Below are positions 1 through 9,482 of a stretch of DNA of 36,570 nucleotides, piece after piece. The stretch lies in IMG/VR virus record IMGVR_UViG_3300025096_000060, positions 1 to 36,570 of that record; one strand, 5' to 3'. Made by a program: the position numbers and the translations under genes. Source of the stretch: a virus. Every line of letters starts with the position of its first letter. Positions within the stretch are counted from its first letter, which is position 1. Under the pieces are notes generated by a model, which was given only the letters and a program-made list of their open reading frames with translations, did no database searches and had not been told where the DNA came from.

Positions 1-3000
1 ATAAGAGGAGCTTTAAGTTCGGCTGCTCAATCAGGTGGTGTAGAAGCCTTACAAGAAGTTACAGCAAGCTTGTCTCAAGATTTATTAGCTCGTGGTTTAT
101 ATAGTGATGAACTACCAATAGGTGAAAGTCTTTTTGATGAGTTTACTATAGGTGGTGCGGTTGGTGGGTTTGCTGATTTTGCTGTTAATGCAATGTCAGG
201 AAGAACCAAAAGCAGAGCTTATCTAAGAGAGTATGAAAAAACCGCTAGAGATAATGTAGCTTCTACCATTGAAGAAAACAAATTCCAAAAAGGTATAGAT
301 CAAGGAGATGTTGAAGTTGCTCAAGATCAACCGATAGGCGATAAGCCTAATGAAATAACACTGCCAGCAAATCCAGACATTATTCCATCATTAGAAGTTA
401 TTGAAGATGCAAATGGTGCATTTAATGTTATAGATGCAACCGATCCTGAAAATCCAATTGTTCAAACCTTTGCTCAAGAAACAGAGGCACTTGTTTTTAA
501 AGACAAACAAGAAAACAATTACCAAAGAAAGATAACAAAGAATGAAGTAGATCAAGCAAAGTTTAACTTAGGACTTCCTGAAAGCTCTACTGCTGATGTA
601 ATTGGCTCAACCATTCGTGACCCAAATATTGGAGAGGTTAATCTATCCAGTGTTATCGACCTTGATACAACCTTATCTGAAGAACAAAAGAAAGTTTTAC
701 AGAAAGAAAGAACAGATATCTTTGGACCAAACAAAAAAGCCTTTAGTCAAGCAAGAGTTGCAAGGCTCGGTCCAAAACTAAACAAGATTGGCAAATACGT
801 TCAATCAAAAGGTCTTGACCTAAAGAGTAATTACTCAATGGCTGAGACTCAAAAGATTCTTAATAAGAAAGATTACACTAATCTTTTAAAAGATCGTTCA
901 CAAGTAGTGTTTGAACAATCCGAGAAAGATGGCATTCCTTCTATTAGAGCTGACAAAGAACAAGTCAATACAAGCGTTAAGGCAATGAAAGATTTGGCTG
1001 CGTCAAAAAATATTGATTTAGACTTTAAATCACCTGCGGTTAGATACGCTGCATTACGCTGGACTGGTACTGAGAATATCACGAAAGCTGGAAAACCTGC
1101 TAAGGAACTCTTCTTGGCTCGCATACACTCCCTACCTACGTTTAGCACCGAAACAAAATTCCCAGACTTTAGACCCAGAGAATACACGGCAATAGATGTT
1201 GCCAATTTTGTTGCGTCTAAAGCCAGTCAAGATGCAGAGTTTACTGTTAAAGAACTTTTGTCAGAAGAAACCAGCCCAACATATAAAAACAAAACAGCCA
1301 CAGAACAATTTATTAGTGATCTTACTACCAGTGGTCGTGCCGAAAAGGTTGAAGGAACAAACAAATATAAAATTAGAAAGAACTTCCAGTACGATATTGC
1401 TAGAAGGTCTGAGGCTTTTAATGAAACTCCCGATGAATATGAAGCAAGACTAAGGCAAGAAAACAAAGTTCCTGAAGATGTTATTCAAACATTGGTAGAA
1501 AAAGCAAGAGAGAATCAAAAGGGAACGCTTCCACCAAAAGAAATAGAACCTAAGATTATTAACTTTGCCGAAGCCGTTGAGCAAGGAAAAATAAATAAGT
1601 TTGCACAAGAGGCTAAAAAAATATTAAACGAAAGAGGTTTAAAAGAAACAGCAGTTATCGTTAGTGATGACATTCTTTCTACAACGACCCTAGCAGAAGA
1701 TGCCTCTGGTAATATTATTTACGATCCAAGAATAACTAGAGCTACACCAACAGAGGGTGCTATTGAAGGCGAATATGATGTAAGCACAGATACTATTTTC
1801 TTATCTCTTAATGCGGTTAATCCTGATGGCACAGCCTCACAGGAAGAAATAGAAAATAGATTAATGCAAGCTTTAGACCATGAAATGATTCATGCTCTTC
1901 GTACAAAAGATTTAATTACAGAATCAGAATATCAATACCTTAGAAAGCAAGTTAAAAGAGCAAAGGTTCCAAAGAGTTATGATGCTCAATTTGAAGGTCA
2001 AACTTTTTACGATAGGGCTATTGCCTTAAACTCTGAGACAGTAGCGACTCGTGGAAGAGAGTTTCAAGAAGAGTTTTTTGTAGAAGAAGCTATTGCAGAA
2101 ATGTATAGAGCTAGAAACTTTAAAGTACAAATGCCACCTAAAGCTGAAGGCATCTTTAATAAAATGGTTGAGTTCTTTAGTTCTATGGGTCAAGCCATGC
2201 GTACTTCTGGATTTAAAAGAACATCACAAATCTTTAGTGAAATAGAAGCTGGCAAAGTAGGCAGTAGAGAAAGAGGTGTCATTAGAACACTGATGCAAAC
2301 AGACAGGCTTCCACCTTCTGCCTTTGATGAAGAACAAGCTGTAGAAATAGAAGATGAGATTGGCACAGAAGAAGATATAGATGCTGATGATGTAGTTACT
2401 GGCAGACCTGTAGTAATACCAAGAATAGAACCAACAAAACCATTTAGTGAAACTGATGCAGATACATCTCCGATCACTGGTGTTTTTATTGATGGTTCAA
2501 ACATTCCTAATCCACCTCCATCTAGCATTGTTCCATACAATAAAGAAAACCTAAGCACTGAAGAATATAACCAACAAAAAGAACAGATTGTAAATGGTTT
2601 GATATCAGCAGGAATTATTGAAAAAACTCCAAGAACAAGCGGTGGTTATAGAGGCGTTAATGATACGTCAACAGTTGAGGTTGCTAAGTGGCTTGCTGAT
2701 AATGCTCCTAGTGAAGACTATAGAATAATAGCTAGAAAATCTTTTGAGTCTTTAAAGCAATTACAAAAGAAAGGCATTAAATTTCCTTTTATTATTGACA
2801 GCAGCAATAAAGATTTAGCTGGTGCTAGTGGTCATATTTCATATAGAAGAAATAGCAGAAATAGATTTACATTACGATTAAATAATTCTAAAAACTACCA
2901 AAGCAGAATTAGTAATGGAGTAAATTTTGAAGTTGCTTTACATGAAGTTTTGCATTCTGCAACTGTAGCTCAAATGCTTAACCCAAACAAAACAGCAAAA

Positions 3001-6000
3001 GGAAAAAAAGCTTACAAAGAATTAACTTTATTACAAGACAAGGTTAATGATTATATTTCAGAAAAAGGAAAAGAATGGAAAAAATTAGCAGACGAAGGAA
3101 AGTTTGATGAATTAGATTCAATAGCAGAAAACGAATCTGAAACAATGTCTGATTATATTCAACGTATAAAATCTGGAAATAAATTTGCTATTACATCTTT
3201 CGAAAAACATAATTTTGCTTACAAAGTTAATGGCATTCAAAGCGGAAACGCAACAAAAGATGTTGCCGAGCTTATAACTTATGGTTTAACCAATAGACCC
3301 TTTCAAGAATTTTTAGAAAAAATACCTTATTCACCCAAAGGAAAGAAATCTTTATGGAATAGTTTTGTAGAAACCATGAGGGGCTTGTTGGGTGTTCCAG
3401 CTAAATTAGACACAGCTCTTTCGTCTTTCTTGCAAAACGCTTCTAATGCTTTAGAGGTTGGAGCTGAAGGAATAACTTTAGAAACAACTCTTCAACAACA
3501 GGAGGATGATACTACAACATCCTCATACGCCTCTCCAACGGATGAGCGAATTGAATCTTTGAATCAGGTTATCTATGGTCTACAAAGACAGCTTGATTTA
3601 GATACGATGTCTCCAAATACTAGGGATAAGATTTCTAGACAGATATACAAACTACAAGACGAAGTAATTAATTTAGAAAGATCACAAGAAGTAAGCGGTC
3701 AAGTGCCACTGTTTTCTAGAGCAACAATAAATAAAAATACTCCTGTAGATTTTCCCCCATATGAAGTGCTTTCTAAAATAAAAGGAAAGTCTTTAACTGA
3801 GGTTATGGATGTTATAGCAAAAGAAGATAAAAACTTATCAATCATTGCTAGAAAAACCAAAGAACAATTAATAAAGTTTGAAAAACAAGGTGTTAATTAT
3901 TCTATTAATGTTATACAGGGTGACAGCAAAGGAAATAAAGCTGTTAATAACAGTCATCTTACAGATGAAACTCTTGAATTAATTAGAAACAAAGAAGGAG
4001 CTAAAGAAGTTCTTACAGATCATTTTTTAAATGGACATGCAAAAGGTGTTGCAGTAACTTTTCCCTCAGTTCCAACGGATACAGGCGGTGCTACAAAAAA
4101 TATTGATATTTATTTAAACAATTTTAATACCGCCTCTGGATTAAGCTATAGAACAATATTGCATGAAGCAATACACGGGGCTACTGTGCCTTTGTTTAAA
4201 GCGGGTCGAAGGTCTTATTTGGGTACGCCTAAATCACAAAAAGCTTATGAGGGTTTTTCAAGATTAAGAGACAGACTAATAGATCATCAAAACAGTATTA
4301 AAGATGAAATGGATCAAGTTTATGAGGAAGGTCGAAAAGAATTAGGCTCAGATTTTGTTGGCACTCTAGATGAAATGCAATATTTAGTTTCTAAAGGATA
4401 CAATAAATATGAAATTGTTGGAAAAGACCATCCAGTTTTTGACAAAAAAGATATACATGAATTAATTACTTATGGTCTAACAGACTTAGATTTTCAACAA
4501 TATTTAGAAAAAATACCTTATGCCCCTCAAGGTAAAAAATCTGTGTGGGATGAGTTTGTTGAAATAATAAGAGAGTTGCTTGGAGTTCCAGCAAAACAAA
4601 ATACTGCTTTATCTGAGGTTCTTGGTCTTAGTCAAGATATGTTATCGGCTGACACAATAGAAATAAACAATGCTTTAATACAATCTCTTGGTGATAGTCG
4701 TGATATAAACCTTTTGCAAGAGTCATCTCGATTTGCTACCGAAGCAAACACAGGTGAGAACATAAAACTCAGGGAAGCCGTTGACAGGGCGGAGGAGATC
4801 GTCAAACAAACTCCTAGAGGTGAGATACCTATTTATAATATAAATGCCTCAGATGTCGCATTAAAGGCTGCTATAGAGTTTAATGAAGACATTACAGCGC
4901 CAATGCCATCAAAGAATGTTCCTTTATTTTCAAGGGCATCTATCCCATCAGAGTTTAATGATCTTGTTAAAAGAACAGGAAAGTCTCCAGAGCCAACACA
5001 ACCATACGGGGTTAGGCTTTTAGATGTCATTAACAATCCAGTAGAAAACATTAGGAAAGCATTTAAAGACACACGACAAAACTTTATAGATAAATTAGAT
5101 AAAGTAGATAAAAAAATCTTAGCTGGCAGTGAGTCTAATGAAGATGTAAGGCTTGCCAACAATGCTGCTTCTACATCAACAATGGCTGCTTTGAGAATGG
5201 GCGATAGAGCCAGAGGGGTTTTCCAATCCATGTTAATGATTGGCACTCCACAAAGTACAATAGAAGGCGAAGATGCTTTAACAAATGTGCAAGCCTTAGA
5301 AATTAGCACTCGTTACAATCCATTTATTGCTGGCAACAAAGGAACAGGTGGTCTTATGCAGATCATGGCTCCATTGTATGCAAACCCAAGTGTTAATTTA
5401 GAAGAAGTCTTTGGTATATATGCCAAGTTAAAACGGGTTCAAAAACTACAACAAGAAGGCAGAGAGTTTGAAACACCTATTACACCTAAAGATTTAGAGC
5501 AAATCAGAGTTATTGAAACAAAATACAAAAGTGTTGTTGAAGCTTGGAACAACTATCAAAAATGGAACAATGAATTAATAAGTTTTGCTGAGGACAAGGG
5601 GTTGTTGAATGCAGAACAAGCAGAGCTTTGGAGAGAACAATCCAGTTATTATCCTTTCTACAGAGAAATGGTAGACGATGAAGGAATCACAGCCCCTACT
5701 ATTGGTGGTGGCTCATTGCCTAATAACCCATTAAATATTGAGATGAAAGGCTCTCAACGAGAAATTAATGTTAATCCTGTAGAAGCAATTGCTAGAAACT
5801 CACTGTCAATCCTAACGGGCGCTATGAAAAATGATGGTACATCTAAACTGTTAAGAGATTTAGAGACAATGGGCGAGGCAAGAAGGGTTAGCCCTAGAGA
5901 AAAGAAAGAAGGAAACTTAAACACTATATTCTCTTTTGAAGATGGTCAGAAACAATATTGGGAAATAGATGATGTTGAATTGTTTCATGGAGTACAAGCC

Positions 6001-7662
6001 ATTGGTGGGGTCAAGACAGATGCGGTTACTCGTTTCTTGGCTTTCCCTTCAGCCATACTTAGAGACACAGTTACTCGTGATCCAGGATTTGTTGTTGTCA
6101 ACTTGCTTAGGGATACCCTATCAGCAGCAGTAACTTCAGGCGCTCCACTAGGCTTTAGAGAAGATGGTTTTACTCCCATAATTGATACAGTAAAAAATAT
6201 GTTTGCCGATATATCAGACTTAGAAAAGTTTGGTGTAATCGGTGGATATGATTTCCAAAATGATGAGGGAAGTGTTAAGCAGTTAATGGATAGGGCGAGA
6301 AGGCAAAAAGGATTATCACCTGATAATGGGATGAACGCTGAAAACGCTTTCTATAAACTTTGGGATGGCTTGGGTGCTTTGACCACTAAGTCTGATGGTG
6401 CAACTCGTTTGGCTGTATACAATGCGGTCTATAATGACATGAAGAAAAGAGGCTCATCTGAAGCTGAGGCACAATCTGAAGCTGCCTATCAAGCATTAGA
6501 GATTATTAACTTTGGTCGAAGGGGACTATCACCATTGTTTAGAGTTGTGACATCTGCCATACCATTTATGAACGCTAGGATTCAAGGTCTTGATGTCTTG
6601 TATCGCTCTGCTTCAGGACAATATTCAGCCACAGAAAGACTTCAAGAAGGCGAAACGCTAGATGATGTGAAGAATAGAATACAAAGAAAGTTTGCTTTAC
6701 GAGCTTCGGCAATGATCGCTGCGACAGCATTATATTATTTACTGGTATCAGATACCGATGAATACAAGGAAGTGAAGCGAGAAGTCAGAGATGACAATTG
6801 GATTATTCCAACTGGATTAGGATATGCAATTAAGATTCCTATTCCGTTTGAGGTCGGCATGTTGTTTAAAGCCATTCCTGAGAGACTAATAGATGCAACC
6901 ATTGGCAGAGGTGTTGAGAAAGACCCAGCTAAATCTATTTTCAGACAGCTAGGAACTTCTGCTGAAGTGCCATTCTTAGGCGGTGATATCAGCATACAAG
7001 CAATTAAACCTATCTTTGAGGTAGCGATAAACAGAAACAGCTTCACCAACTCAGAGATTGTTCCTTACTATCAACAAAAATCTTTGCCCGCTTATCAATC
7101 AAGAAAGTCTACTAATGAACTGGCTAGGATTATGGGAGAGTTTTTCAACATATCACCCATCAAAATAGAGCATGTCATCAATGGATACACAGGAACGCTT
7201 GGTGGATATGTCTTGGATATCATAGATGTATTTACAAGAAGCATGACTGGAACTCCACTCATTCCCCCAAACATAAACGATGTACCAGTATTAAAAAGAT
7301 TATTTATTGATCTGGATAAGTCTGGCGGTTTACAGCAACAATTCTATGAACTGAGATCAGAAGTAGAAAGAGCTACAATTACTTTGAACAAACTCAAAGA
7401 TCAAGGAAGGTATGACGAACTCACTGCTTACAGGGAACACAACAAAGGAATCTTCCAAGTTAAATCTCAGATTAATGCCATCAATAGATACATGGGTAAT
7501 TACAGAAAGAAAAGAGACAGGATCATGCAGAGAACAGATATCTCTATGTCTGCCAAGTCAGATATGATTAGAGAGCTAGAGTTGGATAGAGATAGACGAT
7601 TAGCGATTGTTCCCGCTTTGCGGGAGAAAGCTGACGTTCCAATGATCTCTTTGGGCAACTAA
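1..7662 (+). CDS. giant polyvalent virion protein, 5'-truncated
   Basis: The frame is open from base 1 (2,553 codons to the TAA at 7660), so the start lies outside the window; the TTG at 70 is not a convincing start. Three HExxH zinc-peptidase motifs are visible: HEMIH at nt 1879, HEVLH at 2941 and HEAIH at 4162. The last two lie in a tandemly duplicated module. From about 4940 onward there is a long helical region. The part around 5980-6330, with RDPGFVVVNLLRDTLSA, resembles the large polyvalent protein-associated domain LPD38, and a hydrophobic helix follows near 6700. Such proteins are large, are packaged in phage heads and are thought to enter the host with the DNA. The heptapeptide VPLFSRA occurs twice (3703, 4918). 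The end overlaps the convergent gene at 7600 by 63 nt. The family call is from memory; substrates are unknown. Confidence 0.85.
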   Translation: MRGALSSAAQSGGVEALQEVTASLSQDLLARGLYSDELPIGESLFDEFTIGGAVGGFADFAVNAMSGRTKSRAYLREYEKTARDNVASTIEENKFQKGIDQGDVEVAQDQPIGDKPNEITLPANPDIIPSLEVIEDANGAFNVIDATDPENPIVQTFAQETEALVFKDKQENNYQRKITKNEVDQAKFNLGLPESSTADVIGSTIRDPNIGEVNLSSVIDLDTTLSEEQKKVLQKERTDIFGPNKKAFSQARVARLGPKLNKIGKYVQSKGLDLKSNYSMAETQKILNKKDYTNLLKDRSQVVFEQSEKDGIPSIRADKEQVNTSVKAMKDLAASKNIDLDFKSPAVRYAALRWTGTENITKAGKPAKELFLARIHSLPTFSTETKFPDFRPREYTAIDVANFVASKASQDAEFTVKELLSEETSPTYKNKTATEQFISDLTTSGRAEKVEGTNKYKIRKNFQYDIARRSEAFNETPDEYEARLRQENKVPEDVIQTLVEKARENQKGTLPPKEIEPKIINFAEAVEQGKINKFAQEAKKILNERGLKETAVIVSDDILSTTTLAEDASGNIIYDPRITRATPTEGAIEGEYDVSTDTIFLSLNAVNPDGTASQEEIENRLMQALDHEMIHALRTKDLITESEYQYLRKQVKRAKVPKSYDAQFEGQTFYDRAIALNSETVATRGREFQEEFFVEEAIAEMYRARNFKVQMPPKAEGIFNKMVEFFSSMGQAMRTSGFKRTSQIFSEIEAGKVGSRERGVIRTLMQTDRLPPSAFDEEQAVEIEDEIGTEEDIDADDVVTGRPVVIPRIEPTKPFSETDADTSPITGVFIDGSNIPNPPPSSIVPYNKENLSTEEYNQQKEQIVNGLISAGIIEKTPRTSGGYRGVNDTSTVEVAKWLADNAPSEDYRIIARKSFESLKQLQKKGIKFPFIIDSSNKDLAGASGHISYRRNSRNRFTLRLNNSKNYQSRISNGVNFEVALHEVLHSATVAQMLNPNKTAKGKKAYKELTLLQDKVNDYISEKGKEWKKLADEGKFDELDSIAENESETMSDYIQRIKSGNKFAITSFEKHNFAYKVNGIQSGNATKDVAELITYGLTNRPFQEFLEKIPYSPKGKKSLWNSFVETMRGLLGVPAKLDTALSSFLQNASNALEVGAEGITLETTLQQQEDDTTTSSYASPTDERIESLNQVIYGLQRQLDLDTMSPNTRDKISRQIYKLQDEVINLERSQEVSGQVPLFSRATINKNTPVDFPPYEVLSKIKGKSLTEVMDVIAKEDKNLSIIARKTKEQLIKFEKQGVNYSINVIQGDSKGNKAVNNSHLTDETLELIRNKEGAKEVLTDHFLNGHAKGVAVTFPSVPTDTGGATKNIDIYLNNFNTASGLSYRTILHEAIHGATVPLFKAGRRSYLGTPKSQKAYEGFSRLRDRLIDHQNSIKDEMDQVYEEGRKELGSDFVGTLDEMQYLVSKGYNKYEIVGKDHPVFDKKDIHELITYGLTDLDFQQYLEKIPYAPQGKKSVWDEFVEIIRELLGVPAKQNTALSEVLGLSQDMLSADTIEINNALIQSLGDSRDINLLQESSRFATEANTGENIKLREAVDRAEEIVKQTPRGEIPIYNINASDVALKAAIEFNEDITAPMPSKNVPLFSRASIPSEFNDLVKRTGKSPEPTQPYGVRLLDVINNPVENIRKAFKDTRQNFIDKLDKVDKKILAGSESNEDVRLANNAASTSTMAALRMGDRARGVFQSMLMIGTPQSTIEGEDALTNVQALEISTRYNPFIAGNKGTGGLMQIMAPLYANPSVNLEEVFGIYAKLKRVQKLQQEGREFETPITPKDLEQIRVIETKYKSVVEAWNNYQKWNNELISFAEDKGLLNAEQAELWREQSSYYPFYREMVDDEGITAPTIGGGSLPNNPLNIEMKGSQREINVNPVEAIARNSLSILTGAMKNDGTSKLLRDLETMGEARRVSPREKKEGNLNTIFSFEDGQKQYWEIDDVELFHGVQAIGGVKTDAVTRFLAFPSAILRDTVTRDPGFVVVNLLRDTLSAAVTSGAPLGFREDGFTPIIDTVKNMFADISDLEKFGVIGGYDFQNDEGSVKQLMDRARRQKGLSPDNGMNAENAFYKLWDGLGALTTKSDGATRLAVYNAVYNDMKKRGSSEAEAQSEAAYQALEIINFGRRGLSPLFRVVTSAIPFMNARIQGLDVLYRSASGQYSATERLQEGETLDDVKNRIQRKFALRASAMIAATALYYLLVSDTDEYKEVKREVRDDNWIIPTGLGYAIKIPIPFEVGMLFKAIPERLIDATIGRGVEKDPAKSIFRQLGTSAEVPFLGGDISIQAIKPIFEVAINRNSFTNSEIVPYYQQKSLPAYQSRKSTNELARIMGEFFNISPIKIEHVINGYTGTLGGYVLDIIDVFTRSMTGTPLIPPNINDVPVLKRLFIDLDKSGGLQQQFYELRSEVERATITLNKLKDQGRYDELTAYREHNKGIFQVKSQINAINRYMGNYRKKRDRIMQRTDISMSAKSDMIRELELDRDRRLAIVPALREKADVPMISLGN
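2713..4620 (+). repeat. tandem intragenic duplication of a metallopeptidase module
   Basis: Two segments of the giant protein are clearly homologous. Copy 1 is about 2713-3435 and copy 2 about 3832-4620. Both start with IIARK followed by a lysine/glutamine-rich helix, carry LHExxH in the middle (HEVLH, HEAIH), and end with ELITYGL, LEKIPY, GKKS, LLGVPAK and TALS in the same order and spacing. DNA identity is low enough that the duplication is old. Copy 2 is longer before and after the HExxH. Confidence 0.85.
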
Positions 7663-7992
7663 GTCAGCAATTAGCTTTTCTTCTTTCAGGGGTTTTAATT
7701 TAAAAAACTCATTGTGTTCAGGATGCTTGGCATGAAACAGTCGAGCATAAAAACAAATGTAGTCATTACTAATCTTAAACTCACCACCCTTCGTTTCTAT
7801 TTCCCTGTTCCATCTAATACGATTTACTATAGCCCAATGTGAATAATGATTCCTACCTGTTGCTATAGCTTCCAGTGTATATTCCTCAAACTTTTCCCAC
7901 ACTTGAGGATTCTCTTTATGCCATCCCCACCACTTCTTTTTTCTTTCCTCTAGCTGTTCCTTTAATTGTTCTTCAAGCATCATCATCTTCAC
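7600..7992 (-). CDS. conserved phage protein of unknown function
   Basis: This 130-residue protein starts with a charged, coiled-coil-like segment (EEQLKEQLEERKKK). It is followed by an aromatic-rich core with the pattern F-E-x-Y-T-x-x-A-I-x-x-G-R-x-H-Y-S-H-W-x-I-x-N-R-I-R-W. The same core occurs in many phage hypothetical proteins with no assigned role. It is the last gene of the leftward replication cluster. Its start overlaps the end of the nuclease gene upstream by 20 nt, suggesting translational coupling, and its 3' end runs 63 nt into the convergent giant gene. No function can be assigned. Confidence 0.75.
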   Translation of the reverse strand: MKMMMLEEQLKEQLEERKKKWWGWHKENPQVWEKFEEYTLEAIATGRNHYSHWAIVNRIRWNREIETKGGEFKISNDYICFYARLFHAKHPEHNEFFKLKPLKEEKLIADLVAQRDHWNVSFLPQSGNNR

Positions 7993-8320
7993 CTTTAAAT
8001 AAACTTACAAAATGTTCAGCATCCATTACCACTAATGGCTTGCTTCTGTTTCTCTTAATGACCAACAATGGCTCATATCCCTTGCAGTTTTCCTTTGCTT
8101 GCTCATATGATTGCCAAACATTGACTCTCTCTTGATTCTTGCATTCTATTGAATAAGGGAAACGATCTCTTGATTGCTTACCCATAATAATGTCTTCACC
8201 TTGAGAACCCATCGGTCTACTTTCTAAATCATCCTCATCCAAACTTAAAACATCCACTAACAACCTAGTAAACCATTGTTGTAGTTTTCTACCTTTTGCT
8301 TTTGCGCTTTGTGTTTTCAT
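7973..8320 (-). CDS. PD-(D/E)XK nuclease, possible junction resolvase
   Basis: The 115-residue protein opens with a basic KAKGRKLQQW segment. It then shows SRPMGSQGEDI (about residues 35-45) and SIECKNQE (about 57-64). Together these give the D...E-x-K signature of the PD-(D/E)XK nuclease fold. Small phage enzymes of this type are often Holliday-junction resolvases or VRR-NUC-like nucleases. Its place beside an HNH nuclease, annealing protein and exonuclease fits DNA recombination or processing. The start ATG has GAGG seven bases upstream. The exact substrate is an inference; the fold call is moderately secure. Confidence 0.7.
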   Translation of the reverse strand: MKTQSAKAKGRKLQQWFTRLLVDVLSLDEDDLESRPMGSQGEDIIMGKQSRDRFPYSIECKNQERVNVWQSYEQAKENCKGYEPLLVIKRNRSKPLVVMDAEHFVSLFKGEDDDA

Positions 8321-8462
8321 CTATTACCTCAAGGTTAGTGTTATTTGTTTGTTTACGCCAATAATACTGCTGTCGGCTTTGTAGCCCAATAAATATAGTA
8401 GACTGGTAAATATTAATTTTTGCAGCAGGACATAACACAGGTGTTGGTAATACCGCAGTTGG

Positions 8463-8795
8463 TTAAAAGGGTATGTTGTCAAAAAACTCATCTTGTCTTT
8501 TATCCAGCATATCATCTACTTGCTTTAATAATTCTTTCTCAGTTCCGTAGGCTTCTTCAAATCTTTTTTTATAAGGATGTCGGCTAATGGGTTCTTTCCC
8601 ACTACCCATTCGGTGATGCTCAAAACAAAGGGGCAACACTTTTAGGTGCGCCCCTTCTTTTGTCTTGCCTTCGGTGTGATGTATTTCCGATGGTGAATAA
8701 AGACCTTTGTTTTTACAGACGATGCAACCAATCTCTGCAACCCTACCCATATGGTCTAGTTCCTCTCGGTTTGGCACTCTGCCTTTAAGCCCCAT
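8463..8795 (-). CDS. HNH nuclease, Ref-like, with SSB-type C-terminal tail
   Basis: From the ATG at 8795 (AGGA about 11 nt upstream; fits family length) this is 110 residues. C24 and C27 (GCIVC), H39-H40 (EIHH), and CFEHHR near 57-62 form the zinc and catalytic residues of an HNH/beta-beta-alpha-metal fold. The order GAHLKVLPLC, EHH, ISRHPYKKRFEEAYG matches the RecA-dependent nuclease family (Ref, RecA_dep_nuc). The last residues, EFFDNIPF, resemble the acidic tip of bacterial SSB. In-frame upstream starts at 8819 (ATG) and 8852 (TTG) are possible. It overlaps the upstream gene by about 11 nt. Role inferred: recombination-linked DNA cutting. Confidence 0.8.
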   Translation of the reverse strand: MGLKGRVPNREELDHMGRVAEIGCIVCKNKGLYSPSEIHHTEGKTKEGAHLKVLPLCFEHHRMGSGKEPISRHPYKKRFEEAYGTEKELLKQVDDMLDKRQDEFFDNIPF

Positions 8796-9123
8796 ATCTT
8801 TTTCTTTCCTCTCTAGCATTAACCATCTTGGTTCTCCATTCCTCAAATCCAATCTCTAATGACTTCAAGGTAATCTTTAAAGCAGACAGTGTGCCTTTGG
8901 CAACACCAACCCTTAGTCTTGCTAGATATAGCTCTTGCTGAGATTCAGCCCAAGTTTCTTGAGCAGAAGATGTTTTCATGCCATCTGCTAGGGCTTGCAT
9001 CTTTAGTGTCGCATGAAGCTTCTTAACCTCTGCATCACATCTAAACACTTCGTACTCGGTTTTCTCTATGACAGGTGCAATGTCTCTAATCCTTTGCATC
9101 CATGATTCTTCAATCTCAACCAT
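8785..9123 (-). CDS. helical phage protein of unknown function
   Basis: This 112-residue protein is predicted from sequence to be almost wholly alpha-helical. It is rich in E, K, A and L, with the YEVFRCDAEVKKL and EWRTKMVNAREE segments typical of coiled coils. Similar helical proteins sit beside annealing proteins and SSBs in other phages, but I cannot name a function. It has a good ribosome site (AGGAGG eight to nine nt before the ATG), and its end overlaps the HNH nuclease gene. Confidence 0.7.
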   Translation of the reverse strand: MVEIEESWMQRIRDIAPVIEKTEYEVFRCDAEVKKLHATLKMQALADGMKTSSAQETWAESQQELYLARLRVGVAKGTLSALKITLKSLEIGFEEWRTKMVNAREERKRYGA

Positions 9124-9140
9124 TGTTATACCTCCTTACC

Positions 9141-9386
9141 TTAAAATTTGATTAAGATGCTTCCGCTATAGCAAATGAAACATCCCATAATAATAAACAT
9201 CAAAGACATGAATGACTGAAAACTTGCGACAGTTGGGTCTAACGAAAACATATTGTTAAAGAAACCCAACACATCTAATGAATAAAGATCATTCTTCAAT
9301 GGCATAGATGCCAAATCTAAAAGCACCCAACCACTTGTGAATACAAACATTCCTAGTAAAAATATAAACAAACCTAACGCTTTCAT
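9141..9386 (-). CDS. small two-helix membrane protein
   Basis: The 81-residue product has a hydrophobic stretch at about residues 2-26 (LGLFIFLLGMFVFTSGWVLL). A second lies at about 56-78 (FMSLMFIIMGCFICYSGSIL). They are separated by a short polar loop, so it should span the inner membrane twice. No family is recognised. Phage proteins of this form can act in lysis, membrane takeover or exclusion, but nothing here decides between these. The start has TAGGAGA nine bases upstream. Confidence 0.7.
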   Translation of the reverse strand: MKALGLFIFLLGMFVFTSGWVLLDLASMPLKNDLYSLDVLGFFNNMFSLDPTVASFQSFMSLMFIIMGCFICYSGSILIKF

Positions 9387-9406
9387 TTTTGTCTCCTAGT
9401 TTTTAA

Positions 9407-9430
9407 GTTGGGGGGGTTATTCCCCCCAAC
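9407..9430 (-). other. G/C-rich hairpin without U-tract
   Basis: A perfect 9-bp stem (GTTGGGGGG at 9407-9415, CCCCCCAAC at 9422-9430) encloses a six-base loop. Read on the minus strand it is followed by AACTTAAAAACTAGG and not by a run of U, so it is not a typical intrinsic terminator. It spans the stop codon of the 21-codon reading frame and ends 21 nt before the membrane-protein start. It may attenuate, or protect mRNA ends. Confidence 0.6.
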
Positions 9431-9482
9431 CTACACATGAGTCGTTCCAACAACGCGCAAACATTTTTTCTTCTCGACTCAT
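9417..9482 (-). CDS. possible 21-residue micro-protein
   Basis: An ATG overlaps the stop of the upstream gene (TAATG) and opens a 21-codon frame with peptide MSREEKMFARCWNDSCVGWG plus E. The termination-reinitiation overlap is the same arrangement used by true genes in this cluster. The peptide has two cysteines five apart and two tryptophans. Against it: the length is tiny and an 8-bp inverted repeat (ATGAGTCG / CGACTCAT, 9437-9444 and 9475-9482) could equally explain conservation here. Confidence 0.35.
   Translation of the reverse strand: MSREEKMFARCWNDSCVGWGE

Noticed and set aside
70-72. TTG at 70 as the start of the giant gene
   Set aside because: The frame is open back to base 1 with protein-like sequence, so the gene is cut by the window edge.
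2384-2390. CTGATGA in the giant gene
   Set aside because: It lies in coding sequence and I saw no GAA with complementary arms.
873-7049. Long antisense frames within the giant gene
   Set aside because: They are shadows of a well-supported gene, without ribosome sites or recognisable domains.
8321-8462. Possible tRNA in the gap before the PD-(D/E)XK gene
   Set aside because: AGTTGGTT resembles a D-loop, but no T-arm, anticodon stem or acceptor pairing can be drawn.
8324-8515. 63-codon minus-strand frame
   Set aside because: It starts inside the HNH nuclease gene in another frame and has no ribosome site; its sequence reads as translated non-coding DNA.
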